Below the pieces are notes generated by a model. The model was not told where the DNA came from. It was given only the letters and a program-made list of their open reading frames with translations, and did not search any database. DNA of 64,000 nt from Burkholderia cepacia GG4 (GTDB lineage Bacteria; Pseudomonadota; Gammaproteobacteria; Burkholderiales; Burkholderiaceae), in assembly GCF_000292915.1 (NCBI RefSeq), contig NC_018514.1, positions 1,550,001-1,614,000 of the forward strand, given 5' to 3'. Positions 26,036 through 34,316 of this stretch are shown here, in pieces. The translations under genes were made by a program, and so were the position numbers. Every line of letters starts with the position of its first letter. The first letter of the stretch is position 1.

Positions 26036-27112
26036 ATGTCAACGTACGCCAGAAAACCGCTGGTATCGCTCGTCGTGCCGTTCCACGACGAAGACGAAGC
26101 GATCGACGCGTTCTTTGCCGAAACGCTGCCTGTTCTCGAGTCGGTCGACACGGTCCGCTTCGAGATCGTCTGCATCAACGACGGCAGCCGCGATCGCACG
26201 CTCGACCGGCTGCTCGCGGTCGCGGCTGGCGACCCGCGGGTGCGCGTCATCGATCTCACGCGCCGCTTCGGCAAGGAGGCCGCGCTCACCGCCGGGCTCG
26301 ACGAAGCGGCCGGCGCCGCGGTGATCCTGATCGACGCCGACCTGCAGGATCCCCCTGCGCTGATTCCCGCGATGATCGAGCGCTGGCGCGCCGGCGCCGA
26401 GGTCGTCGCCGCGAAGCGCACCAACCGGAGGTGCGATCCGTACATGCAGCGCGCGGCGGCGGCGCTCTACTATCGCGTGCACAACGCGCTGTCCGAAGTG
26501 GCAATGCCCGAGAACGTCGGCGATTTCCGCCTGATGGACCGCGAGGTCGTCGACGCGCTGCGCGCGCTGCCCGAGCGGCGGCGCTTCATGAAAGGGTTGT
26601 TCGCGTGGGTCGGCTACCGCACCGCGATCGTCGAATACACGCGCGCGCCGCGCAGCGGCGGCCGCTCGAAGTTCTCCGGATGGCGGCGCTGGAACTTCGC
26701 GCTCGAGGGCATCACGAGCTTCAGCACCGTGCCGCTGCGCGTCTGGACCTACGTCGGCCTCACGTTCGCCATGCTGTCGCTGGCGTACGGCGCGTTCATC
26801 GTCGTGCGCACACTGCTGTTCGGCAATCCGGTGCACGGCTACCCGTCGCTGATTTCGGTCGTGCTGTTCGTGGGCGGCATCCAGCTGATCGGCATCGGCG
26901 TGATCGGCGAATACCTCGGCCGCATCTATCACGAGTCGAAGCAGCGCCCCGTCTATCTGGTGCGGCGACGCTACCGCGCCGAGCGGGACGCCGCCGCGCA
27001 GCCGGCGTCGAAGCTGCTGCCGTTCCCGGTCAAGCGCGTACACGCGGCCCGGCGTCGCACGGCGATGCCGGCGGCCAACGGCCAAGGCGGCCGCAAAGCG
27101 TCGTTCAAGTAG
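26036..27112 (+). CDS. GT2 glycosyltransferase of the polyprenyl-phosphate (GtrB/ArnC/DPM1) type
   Basis: 358 residues. The GT-A domain begins LVSLVVPFHDEDEAIDAFF, with CINDGSRDRT (47 on) and the metal-binding DADLQDPP at 100-107. Two hydrophobic helices near 240-265 and 275-300 end in IGEYLGRIYHESKQRPVYLV, the hallmark of enzymes that load a sugar onto undecaprenyl phosphate for later transfer in the periplasm. A basic tail follows (RRRYRAERDAA...). A GGGG(G)AG motif precedes ATG 26036. The next gene, a GT87-like integral membrane glycosyltransferase, may use the lipid-linked sugar. Confidence 0.9.
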   Translation: MSTYARKPLVSLVVPFHDEDEAIDAFFAETLPVLESVDTVRFEIVCINDGSRDRTLDRLLAVAAGDPRVRVIDLTRRFGKEAALTAGLDEAAGAAVILIDADLQDPPALIPAMIERWRAGAEVVAAKRTNRRCDPYMQRAAAALYYRVHNALSEVAMPENVGDFRLMDREVVDALRALPERRRFMKGLFAWVGYRTAIVEYTRAPRSGGRSKFSGWRRWNFALEGITSFSTVPLRVWTYVGLTFAMLSLAYGAFIVVRTLLFGNPVHGYPSLISVVLFVGGIQLIGIGVIGEYLGRIYHESKQRPVYLVRRRYRAERDAAAQPASKLLPFPVKRVHAARRRTAMPAANGQGGRKASFK

Positions 27113-27126
27113 CTGGCCCGCGGCGC

Positions 27127-28389
27127 ATGGACATTCCCCGACAATCGACGCGCCCGGCAGAGCCGCCCGTGCGCGCGTGGCTCACGCCGCGTCGCGTCGT
27201 GGTGTACAGCGCATTCGTGCTCGCGTTCTACGCGCTGTTCGTCGCGATCTGGACCTACGTCATCCATCACGCGTCCGGCGCCGCGCTGTCGCGACCGGGC
27301 GCCGACTATTCGGTCTTCTGGTCGGCATCGTACGTGATGCTGCACGGCGCGCCGTGGCAGGCGTACGATTTCCCGACCTTCTCGCGGCTGTCGGGCGAAC
27401 TGTTCCCGTCGTTCCGTCGCGTCGGCTTCCTCGCCTGGCTGTATCCCCCCACCTATCTGCTGCTCGTGACGCCGCTCGCGCTGCTGCCCTATTCGGTCAG
27501 CTACCCGCTGTTCGTCGCGTTCGGCATCGTCGTGCTCGGCTTCGCCGCGTGGCGCGTATCGAGCCTCGACGCGATCCCCGGCGTGCGGCGCGCCGGCGCG
27601 TTCGCGCTGGTCGCCGCGCCGTGCACGTTCGTCACCGCGATGCTCGGGCAAAACGCGTTCCTGACCGCGGCGTGCGCAGCGCTAGCCGTCTACTGGGCCG
27701 AACGCCGGCCGATGTGGGCCGGCATCTGCATCGGCCTGCTGTCGGTCAAGCCGCAGATGGCGTTGCTGTTCCCGTTCGTGCTGCTCGCCACGCGCGCGTG
27801 GCGCACGATCGCGTGGGCCGCACTCGCCACCGGCGCGCTCGTCGCGCTGAGCGTGCTGGTCTGCGGTGTCGAGTCGCTGCGCCTGTTCGTCGCGAGCGCG
27901 GGGCTCGCGCGCGCGATCATCCTCGAGCACGGCGTCGTGTTCTGGCTCGCGTCGCCGACACCGTTCTCGGCGCTGCGTCTGGCCGGCGTGCCGCTCGGCG
28001 CCGCGTATGCGCTGCACGCATGCATCGCCGCGCTCGCGATCGCAGCCGCGTGCATCGTGTGGGCGCAGTCGCGCGACGTCCGCGTGCGCGCGGCGGTGCT
28101 GACGGTGGCGACGCTCGTGGCGAATCCTTACGTGTGGCACTACGAGCTCGCGTGGCTCGGCGTCGCGATCGCGTGCATGCTCGCGATCGGCTGGCGCGAC
28201 GGCTGGCTGCGCGGCGAGCAGACCGCGATCGCGCTGATGTGGCTGCTGCCGCTCTTCGACTACCTGAACCCGTGGCTGGAACAGCCGCAGATCGGCCCGG
28301 CCGTCACGCTCTTCGCGCTGCTGGTGCTGCTGCGCCGCGCGCGGCACGACGCTCACAGCGCGAGCCGCGGCGGCACGTACAAGCCGTAG
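27127..28389 (+). CDS. GT87/DUF2029 polytopic membrane glycosyltransferase
   Basis: 420 residues with about nine to ten membrane spans. RPGADYSVFWSASYVMLHGAPWQAYD near the first extracytoplasmic loop, and GICIGLLSVKPQMALLFPFVLL, are characteristic of the DUF2029/GT87 family (mannosyltransferase-like, GT-C fold, acidic residues in the first loop). It lies 14 bases after the GT2 gene and probably uses the polyprenyl-linked sugar made by it to modify a lipid or surface glycan (inference). Its last 37 bases overlap tadG on the other strand. Confidence 0.85.
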   Translation: MDIPRQSTRPAEPPVRAWLTPRRVVVYSAFVLAFYALFVAIWTYVIHHASGAALSRPGADYSVFWSASYVMLHGAPWQAYDFPTFSRLSGELFPSFRRVGFLAWLYPPTYLLLVTPLALLPYSVSYPLFVAFGIVVLGFAAWRVSSLDAIPGVRRAGAFALVAAPCTFVTAMLGQNAFLTAACAALAVYWAERRPMWAGICIGLLSVKPQMALLFPFVLLATRAWRTIAWAALATGALVALSVLVCGVESLRLFVASAGLARAIILEHGVVFWLASPTPFSALRLAGVPLGAAYALHACIAALAIAAACIVWAQSRDVRVRAAVLTVATLVANPYVWHYELAWLGVAIACMLAIGWRDGWLRGEQTAIALMWLLPLFDYLNPWLEQPQIGPAVTLFALLVLLRRARHDAHSASRGGTYKP

Positions 28390-29393
28390 TACGGCCCAAC
28401 GCCCGTCGCGACGCCGGTCATCTTCACGCCGGCGACGAAATGCCCCTGGATGTACTTGTACGTGCCGCCGAGCGACACGTCGATGTGAAACGCCGCGAAC
28501 GCGACGATCGGCACGGAGGTGCTGCTCGACGTCTGCGTGACGACCGGCAGCACGACCGTCGTGCCGACCGGCACCGACGTGTACAGCGTGGCCTTCACGC
28601 CGGTCGCAAGATTGATGGTGTCGCCGATATTGAGCGTCGTCGGGTTGCCGGTCACCATCAGCCCGCCCATCGTGGTCGTGTCGGTCGCGGTCGACTGGAA
28701 CGAGGTCCACTGTCCGCCCATGCACAACGCGCCGTAGGTCTGGCCGTTCGTGATCGAGAACTCGTACGGCAGGTTCGTCAGCGGATTGATCAGCGGCTGG
28801 TTGGTCGCCGTATTCCAGTACTGGTTGTACACGCACTGGTCGATCGCAACCGGAAAGAGCCCGCCCGCCGCCACGCCGCCGGGCGCGGCGAGCACCGCCA
28901 CCGCGGTCGCGCTGCCGGACGCGCCCGGGATGCCGAGCAGGCCACCAAGCAGCAGCGGAATCGAGCCGCCATTCACGCCCGGTGCACGCGACACGGTGAC
29001 CTGCACCGCCGGCACGTCGTACGCGCCAGGCGTGATGGTGGTCGCCTGCATCGACGCGGGGGTGCGCGTCACGTTCCAGTACCCGGCCGTCACCGTGCCG
29101 GTCGACAGTGCGGCACCCGCCGCCGAATTCTGCGCGATCACGCCGTTCGCCGCCGGCGCGGCCTGCGACCAGTTCAGCGCACCGCCGCTCGACGACATCA
29201 TCGCATCGGCCGCCGCGAGCGCGGCCGCGTCGGCGGCGTTCTGCAGCTGGTTGCGCACCGTGGCGACCCACGCGATGTCGATTGCCAGCGCGCCGAACGA
29301 CAGCAGCGGAATCAGGAACAGCAGGAAAAACAGCGCGACTGAGCCGCGCGACCGCGCGGGGCCGGTGCAGCGCGGGGCGGCGGCGTCATTCAT
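28353..29393 (-). CDS. tadG: TadG-like pilus assembly protein
   Basis: 346 residues. The N-terminal region after a polar stretch, RGSVALFFLLFLIPLLSFGALAIDIAWVATVRNQLQNAADAAALAAAD, is the signature of TadG/TadE-like pseudopilins of the Flp pilus system: a single N-terminal membrane helix, then a periplasmic domain rich in Thr/Ser/Gly. It is the last gene of the tad operon, overlapping tadE by 8 bases. Its 3' end overlaps the glycosyltransferase gene on the plus strand by 37 bp. Confidence 0.88.
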   Translation of the reverse strand: MNDAAAPRCTGPARSRGSVALFFLLFLIPLLSFGALAIDIAWVATVRNQLQNAADAAALAAADAMMSSSGGALNWSQAAPAANGVIAQNSAAGAALSTGTVTAGYWNVTRTPASMQATTITPGAYDVPAVQVTVSRAPGVNGGSIPLLLGGLLGIPGASGSATAVAVLAAPGGVAAGGLFPVAIDQCVYNQYWNTATNQPLINPLTNLPYEFSITNGQTYGALCMGGQWTSFQSTATDTTTMGGLMVTGNPTTLNIGDTINLATGVKATLYTSVPVGTTVVLPVVTQTSSSTSVPIVAFAAFHIDVSLGGTYKYIQGHFVAGVKMTGVATGVGPYYGLYVPPRLAL

Positions 29394-29814
29394 AGAGCAT
29401 CACCGAGCTGGCCGAGACCGTCACCGGGCCGGTCAGCGCGCTGAATGCGGACCCCAGCACCAGCCCCGAATACGTGTAGGTCACCGTCACCGTCAACGCA
29501 GTGCCCGCCGTCGTGCCGCTCGCCTGCGTCACGGTCACGGCGGGCGTCGTCGCAGTGCCGCCGGTGATCAGGCTGTTCTGCGTGTAGCTCAGCGCGACGT
29601 TCGCGATCTGGGTCGTGGTCAGCATCGGCACGCGCAGCATGACGCCCGCGCGCGCGGCCTCGCGGCTCGCGTTGGTGATCACGGCCTTGTCGCACAGGAG
29701 CAGGCTCGTGTCGATGATGCCGATCAGCACCATCAACAGGAACGGCAGCATCAGCACGAACTCGAGGGATACGACGCCGCGCGCATGGCGTGCGCCCATC
29801 GCCCCGCGTGTCAT
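29386..29814 (-). CDS. tadE: TadE-like minor pseudopilin
   Basis: 142 residues. GVVSLEFVLMLPFLLMVLIGIIDTSLLLCDKAVITNASREAARAGVM matches the TadE-like domain (prepilin-type Glu in SLEFV, single membrane helix and NASREAARAG). ATG at 29814 chosen because it overlaps the stop codon of tadD by 4 bases (ATGA), showing translational coupling. Probably a minor pilin needed for pilus assembly. Confidence 0.9.
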   Translation of the reverse strand: MTRGAMGARHARGVVSLEFVLMLPFLLMVLIGIIDTSLLLCDKAVITNASREAARAGVMLRVPMLTTTQIANVALSYTQNSLITGGTATTPAVTVTQASGTTAGTALTVTVTYTYSGLVLGSAFSALTGPVTVSASSVMLYE

Positions 29815-30665
29815 TTTGCGGCCCCCGTCGCCGGCACGACACCCGGCTCCAGCGCCGCGCCCGACACCGGCCGGGCGCCGCCGGCGGAGCCGCGCGACGC
29901 AAGCTGCGCCCTCACCGCCTGGTAGAAGCGCAGGTTGTCGGTCACCGCCGACGCGGGCAAGTCGGCGGACAGCAGCTTCTTCGCCGAATCCGTGTTGCCG
30001 AGCACGCCATACGCGAACGCGAGGTTCTGGCGCGCCTGCCACGGCGCATCGGGCAGCCCCGCGACGTCGAGCAGCACGTTCACGCCCTCGCGCGGCCGGT
30101 TGCTCAACACGAGCGACAGGCCGAGGTCGACTCGCAGCCCCTGCGCGTCCGGATGCGCGCGCAGCGCGTCGCGATACACGACTTGCGCGTCCGCGTGGCG
30201 CCCCTGCAGGTCGAGCACGGTGCCGAGCCCTTCCGCCGCGAGCGGCAGGTTCGGCTGCGCAGCCAGCAGCTCGCGGTAGCGCTGCGCGGCCTCGTCGAGC
30301 CGGCGCTGCCGCAACGCGACGCGCGCGAGCCCGAGCTGCGGCCCGAGCTCCGCGGGTGCCTGCTGCCGTGCCTGCTCATAGAGAATCCGCGCGCGCTCGA
30401 GATCGCCGGCGCGGTAGTTGACGTCGCCGAGGCCGAGACGCGCCGCGAGCGAATCGGGATGCCGCGCGAGCACCTTCCCGTACAGCGTCGACGCGAGATC
30501 GACGTTGCCGCCGGTGAGCGCGCTGTCCGCGATGCGCAATTCGGCCTGCGGGTCGTCGCTCTTGTGCGACAGCGCCGGCCGCGTCTGGATGCCCGGCGCG
30601 CAGCCACCAGCCAACACCGGCAGCACGGCCGCGAACGCGAGTGCGCGGATGACGGATCGTGTCAT
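29811..30665 (-). CDS. tadD: TadD-like TPR lipoprotein
   Basis: 284 residues. Signal peptide with lipobox LAGGC, Cys22, then several TPR units (about 42-215, for example AADSALTGGNVDLAS-type helices, DPLARHPDSLAARLGLGDVNYRAGDLERA, LDEAAQRYRELLAAQPN, GRHADAQVVYRDALRAHPD). TadD proteins are outer-membrane pilotin-like factors for the secretin of the Tad system. ATG 30665 overlaps tadC stop by 4 bases. The Pro/Gly/Ala-rich C-terminal tail is probably disordered. Confidence 0.87.
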   Translation of the reverse strand: MTRSVIRALAFAAVLPVLAGGCAPGIQTRPALSHKSDDPQAELRIADSALTGGNVDLASTLYGKVLARHPDSLAARLGLGDVNYRAGDLERARILYEQARQQAPAELGPQLGLARVALRQRRLDEAAQRYRELLAAQPNLPLAAEGLGTVLDLQGRHADAQVVYRDALRAHPDAQGLRVDLGLSLVLSNRPREGVNVLLDVAGLPDAPWQARQNLAFAYGVLGNTDSAKKLLSADLPASAVTDNLRFYQAVRAQLASRGSAGGARPVSGAALEPGVVPATGAAK

Positions 30666-31606
30666 TTGAATACCTCGAGCAGGCGGATCGCCGCCGGGCC
30701 CGCCGCGATCAGGCCGACCGTCGGAAGGATGAACAGCATCATCGGCAGCGTGATCTTCGGTGCGAGCTTCGCGGCCTTTTCCTCGAGCGCGACGATTTGC
30801 TCGATGCGCTCGCTGCGCGACAGGGTTCGCAGCGCCTGCGTGATCGGCGTGCCGAACCGCTGCGACTGCGTCAGCGTCGTGGCCAGCGAGCGTGCCGATG
30901 CGAAGTCGACGCGCAGCGCGAAATGCGTGAGCGCCTCGGGCACATTGCCGCTGAGCGTGAGTTCGTCTGCGCACACCGTCAGCTCGTCGGCGAGCGGCGG
31001 GCAGATGCGCTCGAGTTCGCGCGCGACGCGCCGCACGCCCGACGCGAGGCTGTTGCCGGCCATCGTGCAGATCACGAGCAGGTCGAGCGCGTCCGGAAAG
31101 CACGCGGCGATGATCCGCCGGCGCCGCCGGATCATCGCGCCGAGCACGTACTCGGGCACGATCACGCCGATCACGAACGCGGCGACCATCGCCACCGCGC
31201 GGATCACGAAGTATTCGCCGAAACGCGGAATGAACGGACTGAACACGATCGCGACGCCCGCCAACACCACGCCGCAGCTCAGCTTGATGCCGATCATCGA
31301 CGACACCGCGCGGCGTTCGCGAAAACCCGCCCGCGTCAGTTGCAGCCCGAGCTTCGCGCGCTGCAGCGGGTCGAGCACGGGCAGCCGCTCGCCGAGCTGG
31401 GCAAGCCGCCGCGTCAGGCCCTGACGCACCTCGCCCGGCTGCAGCCGCCCCGCCGCCAGTGACAGCGACCGCTGCCCGGCCGCCAGCTGCACGCGCGCGG
31501 CGATGCGCCGGCGCGTGCCGCCACCCGGCGTCGCGAGCGCCGCCGCGACGCACGCAAGCAACAGCAGCAGTTCGAGGCCGCGCGCGGCCAGCATCGACAT
31601 CGTCAT
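30662..31606 (-). CDS. tadC: TadC inner-membrane platform protein
   Basis: 314 residues. A T2SSF-type fold: DALDLLVICTMAGNSLASGVRRVARELERICPPLADEL, then TLTQSQRFGTPITQALRTLSRSERIEQIVALEEKAAKLAPKITLPMMLFILPTVGLIAAGPAAIRL, with flanking membrane helices. With TadB it forms the inner-membrane base on which the ATPase works. Its ATG at 31606 overlaps the stop of tadB by 4 bases. Confidence 0.92.
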   Translation of the reverse strand: MTMSMLAARGLELLLLLACVAAALATPGGGTRRRIAARVQLAAGQRSLSLAAGRLQPGEVRQGLTRRLAQLGERLPVLDPLQRAKLGLQLTRAGFRERRAVSSMIGIKLSCGVVLAGVAIVFSPFIPRFGEYFVIRAVAMVAAFVIGVIVPEYVLGAMIRRRRRIIAACFPDALDLLVICTMAGNSLASGVRRVARELERICPPLADELTVCADELTLSGNVPEALTHFALRVDFASARSLATTLTQSQRFGTPITQALRTLSRSERIEQIVALEEKAAKLAPKITLPMMLFILPTVGLIAAGPAAIRLLEVFK

Positions 31607-32580
31607 CGAGCGGTATCCAGTTTCGAGATCTTGCGGATCATCAGCAGTCCGATCGTCAGCAGCACGGCGGCAATCGTCAGCATCACGCGTCCGGGGTGGG
31701 TGTCGAACAGCAGCATCACGTACGCGCGATTCACGAGGAACAGCGCGCCGATCATCACGAACGGCACCGCCGAAATGATCTTCGTCGTGATCCGCCCTTC
31801 GGCGGTCAGCGCGCGCGTCTTCAGGCGGATGTCGCGACGCGTGCGGATGATGCTCGACAATTCGTCGAGCGTCTCGCCGAGGCTGCCGCCGGTCTCGCGC
31901 TGCAGCAGCAGGTAGACGGTGAAGAACGAGAAGTCCGCGATCATCAGCCGGTCTGCCGCGTGCGTCAGCACGTCCTTCAGATCCGCGCCGACGCGCAGGC
32001 TGTCGCCCATCGTCCGGAAGGTCGAGCGCACCGGCTCCGCCGCGCTGTCGCCGGCCGTGCTGATCGCCTGCGTGACCGGAATGCCCGCGCGCACCGCGCG
32101 CACGATCAGGTCGATCGCGTCCGGGAACGCTTCGAGAAAGCGCAGCCGAAAACGCTCGACCAGCCCGCGGTAGCTGGCGCGCATGGCAACCAGCGGCAAC
32201 CCGATGTAGATCAGCGGATGCAGCACGCCCGGCAGCGCGATCAGCTTCACCGCGACGATCGCCGCGAGCGCACCGGCGATCGTGCTGGCGACGACGATCC
32301 GCATCCCGGCGTCGCCGCCGACCGCGCGCACGCGCGTCACGTAGCGCTGCAGCCACGCGCGCGCGCGGCTTTGCCGGCGCGGCAGGTTGAACAGCGCGAC
32401 GCCGGACGGATCGGCCGCGCCGGCATCCCGCCTCGCCAGCGACGGCGCGAGGCGCTGCAGCCGTTCGCGAATACGCTGCTCCGGCGTCTGGCGCGCGCGA
32501 TCGAACAGCGCGGACAGCGCGACCCCGACCGCGAGGATCACGACGAACGCGCCGAGCGCGAACAGGTCTGCGGCCCTCAT
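31603..32580 (-). CDS. tadB: TadB inner-membrane platform protein
   Basis: 325 residues. T2SSF domain: FPDAIDLIVRAVRAGIPVTQAISTAGDSAAEPVRSTFRTMGDSLRVGADLKDVL, and the ETGGSLGETLDELSSIIRTRRDIRLKTRALTAEGRITTKII segment, are the standard TadB signatures; an N-terminal helix (LFALGAFVVILAVGVALSA) and C-terminal helices are visible. It overlaps the tadA stop by 4 bases, as expected for a tightly coupled tad operon. Confidence 0.92.
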   Translation of the reverse strand: MRAADLFALGAFVVILAVGVALSALFDRARQTPEQRIRERLQRLAPSLARRDAGAADPSGVALFNLPRRQSRARAWLQRYVTRVRAVGGDAGMRIVVASTIAGALAAIVAVKLIALPGVLHPLIYIGLPLVAMRASYRGLVERFRLRFLEAFPDAIDLIVRAVRAGIPVTQAISTAGDSAAEPVRSTFRTMGDSLRVGADLKDVLTHAADRLMIADFSFFTVYLLLQRETGGSLGETLDELSSIIRTRRDIRLKTRALTAEGRITTKIISAVPFVMIGALFLVNRAYVMLLFDTHPGRVMLTIAAVLLTIGLLMIRKISKLDTAR

Positions 32581-33803
32581 TGCCGGAATACCTCGGTGAG
32601 CGCATCCTCGACGCCGTAGTACGCGGCGCGCGGCGCGAATGCGGGCCGCAGCGACGACGCCTCGAACACGCCCTTCACCGCGTCGCGCGTCGTGTCGCCT
32701 TCCTGGCGGAACGCGAACATGTCCTGCGTGATCACCACCTCGCCTTCCATCCCGACGATCTCGGTGATCCGGGTCACGCGGCGCACGCCGTCGCGCATCC
32801 GCTCGACCTGCACGAACAGGTGCACCGCGCTCGCGATCTGGCGCCGGATCGACAGCAGCTGCAGGTTCGCGTTCGCCATCATCACCATGCTTTCGAGCCG
32901 GCTGATCGCGTCGCGCGGCGAATTCGCGTGGATCGTCGTCATCGAGCCGTCATGGCCCGTGTTCATCGCCTGCAGCACGTCGAACGCCTCCGCGCCGCGG
33001 ATCTCGCCGAGGATGATGCGGTCGGGCCGCATCCGCAGCGCGTTGCGCACCAGGTCGCGCTGCGAGATCCCGCCGAGCCCTTCGGTATTCTCCGGGCGCG
33101 TTTCGAGACTGACGACGTGCGGCTGCAGCAGTTGCAGTTCGGCTGCGTCCTCGATCGTCACGATCCGCTCGTGCTCCTCGATGTGTTGCGACAGCGCATT
33201 GAGCAGCGTCGTCTTGCCCGAGCCGGTACCGCCCGAGATCACGATGTTCAGCCGGCACGCGCATGCGATCTTCAGCACCTGCAGCATCCCGTGCGAAATG
33301 TTGCCCTGATTCGCCATCCGCGCAAGCGTGATGTCGCGCTTCGCGAACTTGCGGATCGAGATCGACGCGCCGCGCATTGCGATCGGCGGCAGCACCACGT
33401 TCACGCGGCTGCCGTCGGCCAGGCGCGCGTCGACCATCGGGCTGCTCTCGTCGACACGGCGCCCCACCGCCGCCGCGATCCGCTGCGCGACGCTGGTCAC
33501 GTGCGCGTTGTCGCGGAACTTCAGCGACGTGAGTTCGAGCCGGCCCGCGCGCTCGACATACACCTGGTCGGGGCCGTTCACGAGGATGTCGGTGACCGTG
33601 TCGTCGGCGAGCAGCGGCTCGATCGGCCCGACGCCGAACATGTCGTTCAGGATCGCGTCGAGATCCACCGGGACCTCGAGCCCGACCTTCACGCGGCTCA
33701 TGCTCACCAGCGTCTTGAACCGCTTCACGTTGTTGTTCGCGAAGAACAGCTCGCGCGTGAGCGCGTTGTACTGATCCATGTTCCGCACGGCCAGGATCAG
33801 CAC
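32577..33803 (-). CDS. tadA: TadA/CpaF secretion ATPase with short N-terminus
   Basis: 408 residues if read from GTG 33803, or 400 from ATG 33779. It powers pilus assembly. Seen are Walker A GGTGSGKTT at 191-199, Asp box TIEDAAELQL, Walker B DRIILGEIRG at 261-270, and His box GHDGSMTTIHAN at 284-295. Compared with my memory of TadA/CpaF proteins, the N-terminus is roughly 40-60 residues short: conserved sequence starts at VDLDAILNDMFGVGPIEPLLAD (residue 47). In-frame TGA lies just upstream of 33803, so this is not merely a missed start. A 0.5 kb atypical gap separates it from tadZ. Confidence 0.9.
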   Translation of the reverse strand: MLILAVRNMDQYNALTRELFFANNNVKRFKTLVSMSRVKVGLEVPVDLDAILNDMFGVGPIEPLLADDTVTDILVNGPDQVYVERAGRLELTSLKFRDNAHVTSVAQRIAAAVGRRVDESSPMVDARLADGSRVNVVLPPIAMRGASISIRKFAKRDITLARMANQGNISHGMLQVLKIACACRLNIVISGGTGSGKTTLLNALSQHIEEHERIVTIEDAAELQLLQPHVVSLETRPENTEGLGGISQRDLVRNALRMRPDRIILGEIRGAEAFDVLQAMNTGHDGSMTTIHANSPRDAISRLESMVMMANANLQLLSIRRQIASAVHLFVQVERMRDGVRRVTRITEIVGMEGEVVITQDMFAFRQEGDTTRDAVKGVFEASSLRPAFAPRAAYYGVEDALTEVFRQ

Positions 33804-34316
33804 GAAATCTCATTCCCCGGTCAGAGTCGGTCGTTGTGTCGTTTCAGGCATGAAGTCGCACGAATTGCTAAAGACCGACGCCGTCGGTATGACCGATATT
33901 GCAGGCCTCAGCCGCGAACGCTCACTTACCGCTCTGATGACCGGATGCGGCCGAATCTGCGCAACAGCTAATCCAGTCAAATACGACGCAGTATGGAGAC
34001 GTTCCGTCTCAAGCCCCACGCATGTTGCGCTCGACATACCAGGGAGTTGCTGAGATCCGCCGGAATCACGCGACGTTGGGACCGCGGCGAACGTGACGGA
34101 TTCAATTCACGACGCCGATGATTGTGCTCTAGTGCCGGCACCGAGTCGCCATCTACAGTAATGAGGCGCCCGTCAATTCGACACGGACACTTCTTTTATC
34201 GACGAACGATGATGATCGCGCCAGAAGGAGATCGCGTGTCGATCCATTCGGGGACGGATTGACCCCATTTCATGCAGTGCCGCCAAAATTGCTCGGCGAT
34301 GTACTTGACGGGTCGG
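33804..34316. other. Atypical gap inside the tad operon
   Basis: 513 bp between tadA and tadZ, where tad genes otherwise overlap or nearly abut. Base use here is markedly less GC-rich than the flanking genes. Open frames exist on the minus strand (a 75-codon frame from 34037 to 33810 ending just before tadA, and one ending at 34196), but their residues show no recognised family and no signs of the host codon bias. It may be a decayed insertion, an internal promoter region, or the eroded 5' part of tadA. No transposase motif was identified. Confidence 0.55.

Noticed and set aside
25078..28389. An 1103-codon open frame ending with the GT87-like enzyme
   Set aside because: Only the part after ATG 27127 looks like a protein; the earlier part overlaps the binding protein and GT2 genes in other frames.
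33810..34037. A 75-codon frame just before tadA as a possible coupled small gene
   Set aside because: Its codon use does not resemble the neighbours and no family is recognised; position before tadA alone is not enough.
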